A stretch of DNA of 64,000 nt, from the NCBI GenBank assembly GCA_964497495.1, contig CAZCCZ010000012.1:1-64000 (forward strand), in the 5' to 3' direction. The notes below the pieces were generated by a model that was not told where the DNA came from, made no database searches, and saw only the letters and a list, made by a program, of their open reading frames with translations. Shown here in pieces: positions 43,402-51,859 of the stretch (position 1 is the first letter of the stretch; the number at the start of each line of letters is the position of its first letter). Source of the DNA: CAXXOK01 sp964497495. GTDB lineage: Bacteria; Bacillota; Clostridia; Christensenellales; Aristaeellaceae. The translations under genes and the position numbers were made by a program.

Positions 43402-44504
43402 CATTGATATAAAAACCTGTCTACGGCTTCCCGGTTCCTGTCCAGGTTGGGCACCAGCACGCTCATGCCGTTGCGGGTTTCGCTGCCGTATCCGTTGGAT
43501 ACGGGCACGGTAAGGCCCGAAAACGTAACGTCGTCGAGGTTCAGCAACACCGGGATCAGCGCCACCGCGTCCGCCGTCGTAAGGTCGGTCCTTACGTCGG
43601 TTATGCAGTCGGCCAGAATATTCGTAAGCGTCAGGGCGTCCATCCCGCGCAGGCGGGCGTAAACGGCTTCCAGCACCTTGCGCTGTCGGCCTACGCGCTG
43701 AAAGTCGCTGTCGATCTTACGGATGCGGCTGTAGCACAGCGCCTGTTTGCCGGTCAGGTTCTGCGTGCCGGATTGCGCAAGAAGCTGGTCCCTTTCATTA
43801 TATCCGTTCTGCGTGTTGTAGAATTTCAGAATCGAATTGAGTTGTACCCGTTCCCGCTCGCTCACGTCCACCGTTACGCCGCCGATGCGGTCCACCAGCG
43901 TGACCATCAGGGAAAAATTGACCGCCACCGTGCGGTCCACGGTGACGCCGAAATTGTTTTGAAGCGTTTGCTTCAGCAGTTTCGCGCCGCCGTACACGTA
44001 GGCGGCGTTCAGGCGCGTCTTGCCGTGGCCGGGGATGGAAACGTACAGGTCGCGCAGGAAGGAAACCATCCGGATATCGCCGGTTTCAATATCGACCTGC
44101 AACAGGATCATCGTATCGCTTCGTCCAGGATCGTCCACGTGGTACGCGTCGGTGCCGATCAGCAACACGCGGAGCCTTCTGCTGTCGTCAAGCGCCAGCA
44201 CGCCGGGCAATCCGTTCGGGGTTTCCGTAGCCGTCGGGGAGGGGGCAGGCGCGCCCGCGATGTCCGCCTCCAACTCGTTGAGGGAGGAGGGCGGGCGCGT
44301 GGCCGTCGGCGTCTCGGCGGCCGGTTGGGCGGGAGAGGTCGTATCCGCGTGGACGAGCCACGGCTTCACGGTCGGGGGCGCGAGCAGCGCGCCGGAGGGC
44401 GCCGTTTCCGCCCATGCCGGGTTAAGGCAGGGCAATACGAGCGCCGCCGCCAGGAACAGCGCCGCCAGCGAGACAATTCTCCCCTTCCGGTTGCGTACGT
44501 CCAT
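43401..44504 (-). CDS. LytR-CpsA-Psr family protein
   Basis: A 367-residue exported protein. After a signal sequence (about 1-32, ending AWA) comes a Pro/Thr/Ala-rich linker (about 35-105). The LCP domain (about 108-285) follows, with LLIGTDAYHVDDPGRSDTM, the FLRDLYVSIPGHGKTRLNAAY block with the key arginines, and RIRKIDSDFQRVGRQRKVLE. LCP enzymes attach undecaprenyl-linked glycopolymers to peptidoglycan. It could anchor the polysaccharides encoded elsewhere in this window. GGAGG precedes the ATG. It lies 60 bases after the cation-efflux gene. Confidence 0.92.
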   Translation of the reverse strand: MDVRNRKGRIVSLAALFLAAALVLPCLNPAWAETAPSGALLAPPTVKPWLVHADTTSPAQPAAETPTATRPPSSLNELEADIAGAPAPSPTATETPNGLPGVLALDDSRRLRVLLIGTDAYHVDDPGRSDTMILLQVDIETGDIRMVSFLRDLYVSIPGHGKTRLNAAYVYGGAKLLKQTLQNNFGVTVDRTVAVNFSLMVTLVDRIGGVTVDVSERERVQLNSILKFYNTQNGYNERDQLLAQSGTQNLTGKQALCYSRIRKIDSDFQRVGRQRKVLEAVYARLRGMDALTLTNILADCITDVRTDLTTADAVALIPVLLNLDDVTFSGLTVPVSNGYGSETRNGMSVLVPNLDRNREAVDRFLYQ

Positions 44505-44564
44505 CGCGTGCCCTCCAGACGTCGTGCCAGGCAGCGCTGTGGTCTTTGCCGGGTTTCGCCCTGC

Positions 44565-45728
44565 TCAGGTAAAATCCGTGTCGAACTGCACCACCACTTC
44601 GTAACGGGGGTCCAGCTCTTTGGCGTATGCGGCCAGCCTGCGTTCCAGGCCCTCTTTGTCCGTGTAGCCGTCCGGCAGGAGGCAGTCGAAGACTAGGCTG
44701 GTTTTCTTCTGCCCGGGTACCATGCGGAAATCGTGCAGCGTCAGGCGCCGGTCCACGCCGTACAGGAAAGCGGTGATCTTTTCGTGCACGTCGTTCACGG
44801 CGGGGTCGTCCGTCACGGTGGGGTCCATGTGGATGGTCACCGCGATGCCCAGTTCGTTTTGCAGGTCGCGCTCGGCCCTGTCGATCACCTCGTGCACGGC
44901 CACGATATCCCCGTGGGCGCTGACTTCCGCGTGCACGGAGGCGATGCAGCGTCCGGGCCCGTAATCGTGCACCACCAGGTCGTGCACGCCGAGAATGCCG
45001 TCGTAGGCAAGAAGCTTCTGCTTGATGTCGCGCGTCATCGAGGGGTTCGGTTTTTCGCCCAGCAGCCTGTCCACCGTGCTCTTGCACACGTTCAGCCCGG
45101 TTTTCAGTACGAACAGGGCGACCACCGCGCTCATGTAGCCGTCGATGCGCCAGCCGAACAGCTTATGCAACACGATGCTCAACAGTACGGCGCTCGTGGC
45201 CACCACGTCGCTCACGCTATCCTTGGAAGCGGCCCTGAGCGTTTCGCTGTCGATGGTACGCGCAATAAAGCGATAATAGAAAAACAGCCACAGTTTGGCG
45301 AGAATGGAGAAAGGCAGCAGTACAAGTACCGGCAACCCCACCGTCAGCGTAGAGGGATTGAAGATACCGTCAATGCCCTCGTAGAGCAGTTTGCCGCCCG
45401 CCACCACGATCAGCGCCCCCACGGCCAGTGCGCCCAGGTACTCCATGCGCCCGTGCCCGAAGGGGTGTTCCCTGTCGTCCGGTTTCCCGGCCAGCCGTAC
45501 GGAAATCAGCGCCATCACGCTGCCCGCCGCATCCGACAGGTTGTTCACGGCGTCCGCGGTGATGGCCAGCGATCCGCTTAAGATACCCAGTAAAAACTTG
45601 ACGGCGGAGAGCATCACGTTCACGGCAACGCCGGTTACGGAGCCGAGTGTGCCATAGGCGGAACGTACCTTTTGATCCGCGGTGTCGTTGGAATTCTTAA
45701 TAAAATGCCGTATCAGCCAAGCGGTCAA
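44565..45728 (-). CDS. Cation diffusion facilitator family transporter
   Basis: A 387-residue divalent-metal/proton antiporter with six membrane helices and a C-terminal cytoplasmic domain. LAITADAVNNLSDAAGS and KDSVSDVVATSAVL carry the two Asp pairs of the transport site, and HPFGHGRMEYL is a family marker. The cytoplasmic domain has extra length (about 290-387). A TTG start at 45728 with AAAGGGGG upstream and the family-like N terminus (LTAWLIRHFIKN) is preferred to the ATG at 45764, which has no ribosome site. Zn or Mn are likely substrates. Confidence 0.92.
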   Translation of the reverse strand: MTAWLIRHFIKNSNDTADQKVRSAYGTLGSVTGVAVNVMLSAVKFLLGILSGSLAITADAVNNLSDAAGSVMALISVRLAGKPDDREHPFGHGRMEYLGALAVGALIVVAGGKLLYEGIDGIFNPSTLTVGLPVLVLLPFSILAKLWLFFYYRFIARTIDSETLRAASKDSVSDVVATSAVLLSIVLHKLFGWRIDGYMSAVVALFVLKTGLNVCKSTVDRLLGEKPNPSMTRDIKQKLLAYDGILGVHDLVVHDYGPGRCIASVHAEVSAHGDIVAVHEVIDRAERDLQNELGIAVTIHMDPTVTDDPAVNDVHEKITAFLYGVDRRLTLHDFRMVPGQKKTSLVFDCLLPDGYTDKEGLERRLAAYAKELDPRYEVVVQFDTDFT

Positions 45729-45847
45729 GGCCGTCGCCCCCTTTCGGTGTCGCCGTTCCCCCATGCCGTCGGGATGCTCTCGGAAGCGGACGCGGGCACG
45801 TCCGTTCCGGTTTGCGGTTCTCTGGCGCTTCGGAGCGTAGTTTGGGT

Positions 45848-45876
45848 ATTATACATCGATTCGTTCTGGAATGCAA
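45848..45876 (-). promoter_or_regulatory. Promoter of the cation-efflux/LCP genes
   Basis: TTGCAT, 17 bases, TATAAT on the minus strand (complement of 45871-45876 and 45848-45853). Confidence 0.75.
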
Positions 45877-45899
45877 GTATCTGGGAATTACTTTTTTAG

Positions 45900-45925
45900 C
45901 CGGGAACCCCGGCACGGGGTCCCGG
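45900..45925. repeat. Inverted repeat between divergent promoters
   Basis: CCGGGAACCCC and GGGGTCCCGG form a stem with one bulged A. There is no T-run. It lies 25 bases upstream of the yybS -35 and could be a binding site, but this is only a position-based guess. Confidence 0.35.
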
Positions 45926-45950
45926 TTCACTCCGAATTTACCCCCTCGCA

Positions 45951-45979
45951 TTGACGAACCGCCCGCACCGCCTTATAAT
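45951..45979 (+). promoter_or_regulatory. Promoter of the yybS-rplI-dnaB group
   Basis: TTGACG (45951-45956), 17 bases, TATAAT (45974-45979). Confidence 0.82.
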
Positions 45980-46025
45980 GGAACGGAAACGGATGCCGAA
46001 CCGCCGGAATGGAGAAGGAGAACCC

Positions 46026-47072
46026 ATGTACGCGACAGCGATCCCGGGCGCGTGGAAGAAAGCCCTTTGGCGGGGCCTTGCGGTCGCCGCGCTCTGGGCG
46101 GTCGCGTACCTGTTCAGCCCTCTGGCGCCGCTGATGGCGCTGACGCTGCCGCTGGCCGTATATCCCGCTTTCGCGCAGGGCTACGCCTGGTTTGCGTTCG
46201 CGCTTCCGCTGGCCCCTGCGACCGCGTGGTTCGCGGCGGGCGGGGACGCCGTACTGGGCCTGACGATCCCGCTTTGCCCCTATCTGTGCCTGTTCGCGGA
46301 TGTTTTGCGGCGGCGTTACCGGCTGAGCCTGCACGGTGAGGCGGTCGCCAGCGCGGGCGCGTTCGCCGTGGGCGCGGTGGCCATGCTGCTGCGGCTGAGC
46401 GTTCTGTTGGGCGGCTCGCTGTTTCCGCGGCTTGCCGAAACCGTCGTTGCCAGCGTGGGCCAATCCGTCACGGGCGGCAACCTGCTTTACCGGCTGGTAT
46501 CGGTCGGGTACCTTACCGTTCCGGAAACCTACGCCGATTCCGCGGCCCTCCAGCTGGGCAGCCTGATCCTCATCGCGCCGTCGCTGAAGCAGGAACTGCT
46601 CAACATGCTCCGTCTCCGGCTGACCGAAGGCCTTACCGATTGGGTTCCCTCGCTGCTCGTGCAGGGCGCGGTGCTCGTGGGCGGGTTTTCCGCGCTTTCC
46701 GCGGCCCGCGTCCGCGCCAGGAAAACCGGCGGCGAGCTCCCACGGTTCTCCGCTTTCCGGCTTACGCGCCAGGAACAGGGAGCGATGCTCGTTCTGTGTA
46801 TCGTGACCCTGCTGGCGGCCTTCGCGGGCGACGGATTCCCCGCGCTGCTCTCCTCGCTGACGTACGCGGGCTTCTCCGCCGTTTATCAGCTTCTGGGCGC
46901 TGCGGTGGCGGTGGCGCTGTTGGCCGCGCGCCGGCCGGAGCGAATCGTCTGGTACGGGCTGCTGGCCGCGTTTCTGTATATCGTCTTTCCCATCGGGCTG
47001 TTCATGCTGGGCATGGTGGACCAGTTCGTCCACCTGCGCGGCGACGGCCCGCAAACGCCTAAGGAGGAATAG
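46026..47072 (+). CDS. YybS-like DUF2232 membrane protein
   Basis: A 348-residue protein with about eight hydrophobic helices, Ala/Leu/Val-rich. Similarity is weak, but the position just before rplI and dnaB is that of YybS (DUF2232) in Firmicutes, and the helix pattern and the ending near FMLGMVDQFVHLR agree. Its function is unknown; related membrane proteins are described as substrate-binding components of transport systems. The ATG at 46026 has GGAGAAGGAG upstream. The GdpP/YybT gene that usually lies between yybS and rplI is absent here. Confidence 0.72.
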   Translation: MYATAIPGAWKKALWRGLAVAALWAVAYLFSPLAPLMALTLPLAVYPAFAQGYAWFAFALPLAPATAWFAAGGDAVLGLTIPLCPYLCLFADVLRRRYRLSLHGEAVASAGAFAVGAVAMLLRLSVLLGGSLFPRLAETVVASVGQSVTGGNLLYRLVSVGYLTVPETYADSAALQLGSLILIAPSLKQELLNMLRLRLTEGLTDWVPSLLVQGAVLVGGFSALSAARVRARKTGGELPRFSAFRLTRQEQGAMLVLCIVTLLAAFAGDGFPALLSSLTYAGFSAVYQLLGAAVAVALLAARRPERIVWYGLLAAFLYIVFPIGLFMLGMVDQFVHLRGDGPQTPKEE

Positions 47073-47075
47073 AAA

Positions 47076-47528
47076 GTGAAAGTCATCCTGCTGTGCGACG
47101 TGAAGAGCATCGGCAAACAAAACGAAATCCTGAACGTATCCGACGGGTACGCCCGCAACTACCTTTTCCCGCGCAAGTGGGCCATGGAGGCCACCCCCTC
47201 GGCCGTTAAAGAGGTGGAGCGCAAGCACGCTCTGGAAGACAAGCTGGAGGCTGAGCGCCGCGAGGAGGCCCTGAAGAAGGGGGCCGCGCTCAAGGGCAAG
47301 GTGATCCGGCTTACCGCCCGTTGCGGCGAAAAAGGCCGCCTTTACGGCAGCATCACCACGCAGGAGATCGCCGACGCGCTCAAGGCGCAGTACGGCATCG
47401 AAGTGGACAAGCGCAAGATCGACTGCGAACCCATCCGCCAGACTGGCGAATACGAAGCGACCGTGAGCGTTTACGCCGGTATCTCCGCCAAAATGAAGGT
47501 GGACGTAACGGCCGCGGACGCGAAATAA
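47076..47528 (+). CDS. rplI: 50S ribosomal protein L9
   Basis: A 150-residue L9 with a GTG start and an AGGAGG site. N-domain: MKVILLCDVKSIGKQNEILNV-type start, then the 23S rRNA-binding GYARNYLFPRKWAMEAT. A long central helix (about 45-75) links to the C-domain with GRLYGSITTQEIADAL. All parts are complete. It lies four bases after the membrane protein gene. Confidence 0.97.
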   Translation: MKVILLCDVKSIGKQNEILNVSDGYARNYLFPRKWAMEATPSAVKEVERKHALEDKLEAERREEALKKGAALKGKVIRLTARCGEKGRLYGSITTQEIADALKAQYGIEVDKRKIDCEPIRQTGEYEATVSVYAGISAKMKVDVTAADAK

Positions 47529-47581
47529 AAGCGCTTTCCGGAAACGGGAAGGCGGAAGCCGCGGGAAGGAGGCGAGCCGGT

Positions 47582-48961
47582 TTGGAAGCGCAGGAGCTTG
47601 CGCGCGTCGCCCCGCCCAGCAGCGTGGACGCGGAACGGTCCGTGCTGGGCGCTACCCTGCAGGATGCGGGCGTAGCCACGTTCGTATTCGAAACCCTTTC
47701 CCCGGACGATTTTTACGCCGCCGAACACCGCGAGATTTTCGACGCCATGCGCTCGCTGCACGTCGCGGGTTCGCCCATCGACGTGATGACCGTCGGCAAC
47801 GAGCTGGCGCGGCGCGGCACGCTGGACGGGGTGGGCGGCACCGCCTACCTGCTGGAAGCCTACCGCTACGTGCCCACCACCGCCAACACTCGCTCCTACG
47901 TGCAGATCGTGCTGGAAAAAAGCACGCTGCGCAGGCTCATTGCGGCCTGCCGCCGCATCGAGGAGCAGTGCTACGGCCAGATGGAACCGCTGGAAGTGGT
48001 TCTCAACAACGCGGAACGCGCCATCTTCGAAATCGCCATGAAGCGCGGGAGTATGGAAGCCCTTCAGCCGCTCAACGCCGTGCTGGAGCGGACATTCGAT
48101 AAAATCGAGGAAATGAGCCGCCTGAAGGGCAAGCTCGCGGGCGTGCCCACGGGCCTGTACGACCTGGACCGCCAGTTGACGGGTCTGCACGGCGGCGAGC
48201 TGGTTATCGTCGGGGCGCGCCCCGGCATGGGCAAAACGGCGCTGGCCCTGTCCGTGGCGCATTTCGCGGCGATCCAGACGGACAAATGCGTGGCGGTGTT
48301 CAGCATGGAAATGCCGCGGGAGCAGATCGGCATGCGTATTTTAAGCAACGCGGCCGGCATCAACATGCAGCGCGTGCGTAACGGCATGCTGAGCGACGAC
48401 GAGTGGATGAAGCTCGGCGACTGCCTGAACCGCCTGAGTGCCTGCCGCATCTTCATCGACGATTCTCCGGGCCTCACCCCCACGCAGGTGCGCAGCCGCT
48501 CCCGCCGCCTGATGATGGAGCAGGGGCTGGACCTGATCGTGGTGGACTACCTGGGGCTGATGAACTCCGACAAGCGCGCGGAGAACCGGCAGCTGGAAGT
48601 CAGCGAGATCAGCCGCGGCCTCAAGGCCGTGGCGCTGGAACTGAAAGTGCCGGTATTGGCCTGCGCGCAGTTGGCGCGCGCCAACGTGAACCGCGCCAAC
48701 AAGCGCCCCCAGCTGAGCGACCTGCGCGACTCCGGCAGCATCGAGCAGGACGCCGACGTGGTGCTCTTCGTCCACCGCGAAGGTTATTACCAGACGGAAA
48801 CGCAGGAAGAAAACCGGCCGGACGATACCGAGGGCGAGATTATCGTAGCCAAGCAGCGCAACGGCCCCGTGGGCACCGTGAACGTGGAATGGCAGGCCGA
48901 GTTCGCCCGCTACGTCAACCCGCCCGGTACGCGCGTGCCGGTCTACGCGGACGCGCGGTAA
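47582..48961 (+). CDS. dnaB: Replicative DNA helicase
   Basis: The hexameric helicase of the replication fork, 459 residues (named dnaC in Bacillus). The N-terminal domain starts VAPPSSVDAERSVLGA. The RecA-like domain has the P-loop GARPGMGKT (211-219), VFSMEM, a Walker B region LIVVDYLGLM, and SDLRDSGSIEQDADVVLFVHRE. There is no ATG near the family start, so a TTG at 47582 with AAGGAGG nine bases upstream is chosen. No intein is present. Confidence 0.95.
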   Translation: MEAQELARVAPPSSVDAERSVLGATLQDAGVATFVFETLSPDDFYAAEHREIFDAMRSLHVAGSPIDVMTVGNELARRGTLDGVGGTAYLLEAYRYVPTTANTRSYVQIVLEKSTLRRLIAACRRIEEQCYGQMEPLEVVLNNAERAIFEIAMKRGSMEALQPLNAVLERTFDKIEEMSRLKGKLAGVPTGLYDLDRQLTGLHGGELVIVGARPGMGKTALALSVAHFAAIQTDKCVAVFSMEMPREQIGMRILSNAAGINMQRVRNGMLSDDEWMKLGDCLNRLSACRIFIDDSPGLTPTQVRSRSRRLMMEQGLDLIVVDYLGLMNSDKRAENRQLEVSEISRGLKAVALELKVPVLACAQLARANVNRANKRPQLSDLRDSGSIEQDADVVLFVHREGYYQTETQEENRPDDTEGEIIVAKQRNGPVGTVNVEWQAEFARYVNPPGTRVPVYADAR

Positions 48962-49001
48962 ACCGTCCGCCGGTTTTATTCGGACAGGAATGAGGATGGA
49001 C

Positions 49002-49961
49002 ATGCAGCAGGAACCGATCGCAACCCTGGGCAAGGATACCAAATTCGAAGGCTTTCTGCTGGTACGCATGAGCGAGCAGCGCACCGGCAGCAACGGCGGC
49101 AAGTATCTGGATATGAACCTGGCCGACCGCACGGGCGAGATCAACGCCAAGGTGTGGGACGGCAACGTACCCCCGCCCGCGCCGGGAAGCGTGGTGAAGG
49201 TGCGGGGCGCCACGCTGGAATACAACGGCCGCCTGCAGCTGCGCGTGGAGAAGCTGCGCGCGCCGGATAATACGGACGACGTGGATATGTCCGCGCTCAC
49301 CCCCTGCGCCCCGGAACCGCCGGAAGAAATGTTAAAAGAACTGGACGAAGCCGTGGCGGCCATCGCCAGCGAACCTCTGCGCAAGATCACCGCGGAAATG
49401 CTGGCCCGAAGCCGGGAGAGGCTCGTATACTTTCCCGCGGCCCAGCGCATCCACCACGCGGAGCGCAGCGGCCTGCTGCACCACACCACGGGGATGCTTC
49501 GGCTGGCCCGCGCGGTGCTCCCGTTGTACCCGCTGCTCAACGCCGATCTGGTAATCGCGGGCGTGATCGTGCACGACCTGTGCAAAACGGAAGAACTGAG
49601 CAGCGACGAGATGGGCGTGGTGAAGGACTACACCGAGGAAGGCCTGCTGCTGGGGCACATCGTGCTGGGCGTCACCCGTATCGCGGAAGTTGCGAAGGCC
49701 GTGAACGTTACGGGCGAACCCGTAACGCTGCTGGAGCACATGATGCTCAGCCACCACGGCGAGGAAGCCTACGGCAGCCCCCGCAAGCCCATGTTTCCCG
49801 AGGCGGAAGTGCTGCATTGGTTGGACCTCATGGACGCGCGCATGAACGAGATGGAGGCGGCCATGGAACGGCTTGCGCCCGGCGTTTTCAGCGAGAAGAT
49901 CTGGTCGCTGGAACGCAGGCTGTACAAGCCGCAGTACGGCGAGCTGACGCCGGAAGGTTGA
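49002..49961 (+). CDS. YhaM-like 3'-5' exoribonuclease (OB fold plus HD domain)
   Basis: A 319-residue protein. An OB-fold nucleic-acid-binding part (about 1-95: FLLVRMSEQRTGSNGGKYLDMNLADRTGEINAKVWD) precedes an HD domain (about 150-280) with HHAERSGLLHHTTGML, the VIVHDLCKTEE metal pair and LSHHGEEAYGSP. This is the architecture of Bacillus YhaM, a manganese-dependent exonuclease. Three closely spaced ATGs exist (48990, 48996, 49002); the last has the best-spaced GAGGA. It follows dnaB by 40 bases. Confidence 0.9.
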   Translation: MQQEPIATLGKDTKFEGFLLVRMSEQRTGSNGGKYLDMNLADRTGEINAKVWDGNVPPPAPGSVVKVRGATLEYNGRLQLRVEKLRAPDNTDDVDMSALTPCAPEPPEEMLKELDEAVAAIASEPLRKITAEMLARSRERLVYFPAAQRIHHAERSGLLHHTTGMLRLARAVLPLYPLLNADLVIAGVIVHDLCKTEELSSDEMGVVKDYTEEGLLLGHIVLGVTRIAEVAKAVNVTGEPVTLLEHMMLSHHGEEAYGSPRKPMFPEAEVLHWLDLMDARMNEMEAAMERLAPGVFSEKIWSLERRLYKPQYGELTPEG

Positions 49962-49986
49962 CGCTTCCAAAGCAAGATGGTACAAT
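49958..49986 (+). promoter_or_regulatory. Promoter of the lipoprotein gene
   Basis: TTGACG (49958-49963, overlapping the upstream stop codon), 17 bases, TACAAT (49981-49986). Confidence 0.7.
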
Positions 49987-50082
49987 GTCGTTGCATACGT
50001 ACGGGCACCGCTCGGCCCTGCATACGGAAAAATGATTGGACGGACGCGCATTCCCGCGCGCGCCAGAATCGGAGGAGACCTT

Positions 50083-50952
50083 ATGAAGCGTAAATGGCTC
50101 GCGGCGTTGTGCCTTGTGATGATCGCGGCGTTGCTTACGGCCTGCAACGGTCAGCCACAGTCCAACCAGAAGTTCGCGGAGGTTACGCAGTATCTGGGCC
50201 CCACGGCGACGGCTACGGTCGCTCCCACGAACGCCCCCGCGGACGGTTCCACGGACGGCAGCGTTTTTTCCAATAATCCTTATCTGTCCAACACCGATTC
50301 GGGTTTTACCCCCGAGGATGCGCTTGGCGAGGAAGATAACCAGGACAATGGCGTATTCGACGACGGCACAGGGGTCGGCGGGCAGGCGGAAGCAACCGTC
50401 TACGCCTACGCGGGCAGCACCCCCATTCCGCTGGACCCGATAGACGCGCCCACCGCCACGCCGCGACAGGCGCTGAGCTTCACCTACGTCCAGTACGACC
50501 TCCCGGCGCTCGGCCTTTCTTTCCAGGGCCCCGCGGGCTGGGTGCCCGACGAGAGCGTCAGCGAAATGTATACGCTTACCGAGCCCGAACAGCAGATCAA
50601 GGACGGGCAGCTCGGCATCCTGAAAATCTACGCGACGCCCGTCAGCAGCACCTACACCGAAAGCAACCTGGTAACGGAGATCAAACAGCGCTTGAGCGAC
50701 ATCAGCGCCACCAACTTCAAGGAATGGAAACCCAGCTACACCGCCACCCGCTTCCTGATGGGCAACAAGGGCGTATACGCCAACTACAGCGGCACGCTGG
50801 TCGACGGAACGCAGGTAGGCGGACGCGTTCACGCAGTATCCATCGATAAAAAGCTGTACTGCATCGAGATCGTCTACCCGCTCAATTTCAAGGACGATTA
50901 CCTCAGCGTTTTCTCCAAAATGCGGGAGACCATTAAAAGGACGGGTAACTAA
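50083..50952 (+). CDS. Lipoprotein of unknown function
   Basis: A 289-residue predicted lipoprotein. The lipobox LLTAC places the lipidated Cys at 21. A low-complexity Thr/Ala/Pro/Asp region (about 40-130) follows, then a folded domain (about 140-289) starting FTYVQYDLPALGLSFQGPAGW, which resembles the PsbP/DUF1795-like fold seen in secreted lipoproteins. The fold suggestion is tentative. GGAGGAG precedes the ATG. It has its own promoter and terminator. Confidence 0.82.
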   Translation: MKRKWLAALCLVMIAALLTACNGQPQSNQKFAEVTQYLGPTATATVAPTNAPADGSTDGSVFSNNPYLSNTDSGFTPEDALGEEDNQDNGVFDDGTGVGGQAEATVYAYAGSTPIPLDPIDAPTATPRQALSFTYVQYDLPALGLSFQGPAGWVPDESVSEMYTLTEPEQQIKDGQLGILKIYATPVSSTYTESNLVTEIKQRLSDISATNFKEWKPSYTATRFLMGNKGVYANYSGTLVDGTQVGGRVHAVSIDKKLYCIEIVYPLNFKDDYLSVFSKMRETIKRTGN

Positions 50953-50967
50953 ACAAACGGTTTGATC

Positions 50968-51008
50968 AAACGGGCGTGCGAGGGCGATACTCCCTCCGCG
51001 CCCGTTTT
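50968..51008 (+). terminator. Terminator of the lipoprotein gene
   Basis: AAACGGGCG (50968-50976) pairs with CGCCCGTTT (50999-51007), with an inner GAGGG/CCCTC stem, followed by TTTT. Confidence 0.8.
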
Positions 51009-51100
51009 ACGTTCTCGTTACGCCCGTCCGGCGACATCGTTTTGTCGCATGTTTCACGGTTACATAAACGGTGTAAATTAATTACGGACAACATTACGTA

Positions 51101-51106
51101 TATAAT
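51101..51106 (+). promoter_or_regulatory. Possible promoter -10 of the tandem-repeat RNA
   Basis: TATAAT within an AT-rich stretch unusual for this genome. The best -35 at 17 bases is a poor TTAATT, so the promoter is tentative. Confidence 0.45.
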
Positions 51107-51160
51107 TCTCAATGAAATTATTAGCAGACACGACGCGAACGTCTCCGCGCGGAAGCTCCG

Positions 51161-51338
51161 GGAGAGGACGGCTCGAACGGCAAGAATACGGCAAGCCCGA
51201 CGGTTCACCGGCTTCGGGCGTGTTGCCACAGCGGTGGTCCTACGTGTTTTGGAACCCGCAGAGTAAGGAGAGGATGGCCCGAGCAGCGACGAATATGGCA
51301 AGCCCGGGGCGCACCGGCCTCGGCGCGTTACCATATCC
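51161..51338 (+). repeat. Tandem imperfect direct repeat, two copies
   Basis: Copy 1 is 51161-51241 and copy 2 is 51267-51338, offset by about 106 bases. Differences concentrate in paired positions, as expected for structured RNA rather than coding sequence. Confidence 0.65.
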
Positions 51339-51371
51339 GGAGTTCTGCATGTATGAGCCCACGAAGCAAAG

Positions 51372-51399
51372 AAAAACGCCTCCCCCGAAGGGGAAGCGT
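51372..51399 (-). terminator. Terminator of the zinc-ribbon gene
   Basis: On the minus strand ACGC...CCCC, loop TTCG, GGGG...GCGT is followed by TTTTTCTTT. It might also end the plus-strand RNA, but the T-run on that side (TCTCTT) is weak. Confidence 0.8.
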
Positions 51400-51429
51400 C
51401 TCTTGCAACCGGAAGGTTCCGGCGGCTTC

Positions 51430-51723
51430 TTAGTACTGGTTGTTCTGACGATTACGCTCGAAGCACTCGCGGCAGTACACGGGGCGATCTCCACGGGGCT
51501 GGAACGGCACCTGGGTGGTGCAGCCGCAACCGTCGCAGATCACTTCGTACATCTGGCGCTCGCCACGGCCGGGGTTCTGGGTGTTGCGGCGCGCAGCACG
51601 GCAGGCGGGGCAACGGCTGGGCTCGTTCTGGAAGCCCTTGTCGGCGAAGAACTGCTGCTCGCTGGCGGAGAACACGAATTCGGCGCCACAGTCGCGGCAG
51701 GTCAGGGTTTTGTCTTGATACAT
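51430..51723 (-). CDS. Double zinc-ribbon protein (zf-trcl plus CxxC-x17-CxxC)
   Basis: A 97-residue protein with two zinc-ribbon units. The first has Cys9/Cys12 and Cys38/Cys41, with TLTCRDCGAEFVFSASEQQF as in the zf-trcl family. The second has Cys63/Cys66 and Cys84/Cys87, separated by exactly 17 residues, with VPFQPRGDRPVYCRECF. Proteins of this type are common in Clostridia and Chloroflexi and are presumed to bind nucleic acid or protein; no function is established. GGAGGG precedes the ATG. The leader is long, about 130 nt. Confidence 0.85.
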   Translation of the reverse strand: MYQDKTLTCRDCGAEFVFSASEQQFFADKGFQNEPSRCPACRAARRNTQNPGRGERQMYEVICDGCGCTTQVPFQPRGDRPVYCRECFERNRQNNQY

Positions 51724-51859
51724 GATGGTTTCCCTCCAAATAGTTAGTCTGTGTCCCAGATTTTCCAGTGATTCGGGTATTGGGTTTCCAATCCTTCGGA
51801 CATAGACGAACGAAGAGGGAAGAACCTAAACCGTATACCATGGCTGGGTCAACGCGAGT

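Larger units (their letters stand above)
51113..51399 (+). ncRNA. Putative structured RNA with two tandem related domains (class unknown)
   Basis: Two imperfect direct repeats (51161-51241 and 51267-51338) share the blocks GGAGAGGAYGGC, GAATAYGGCAAGCCCG and CACCGGCYTCGG. Each can close with an outer helix: AGGAC with GTCCT in the first, GGAT with ATCC in the second, so the changes are compensatory. Each also has an inner helix (GGCAAGCCCGA with TCGGGC and TTGCC; ATATGG with CCATAT). GCAGA (51124-51128) and TCTGC (51344-51348) may close the whole. I do not recognise the class. The strand is assumed from the upstream TATAAT. Confidence 0.45.
50953..51429. other. Intergenic region with terminators and tandem RNA-like repeats
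   Basis: There is no supportable protein gene. It holds the lipoprotein terminator (50968-51008), an AT-rich promoter-like stretch (about 51060-51120), two related repeat domains (51161-51241 and 51267-51338) and the terminator of the minus-strand zinc-ribbon gene (51372-51399). Confidence 0.6.

Noticed and set aside
51112..51747. A 211-codon plus-strand frame covering the tandem repeats
   Set aside because: Its sequence has no family likeness, it runs antisense through the zinc-ribbon gene, and the repeat differences follow base pairing rather than codons.
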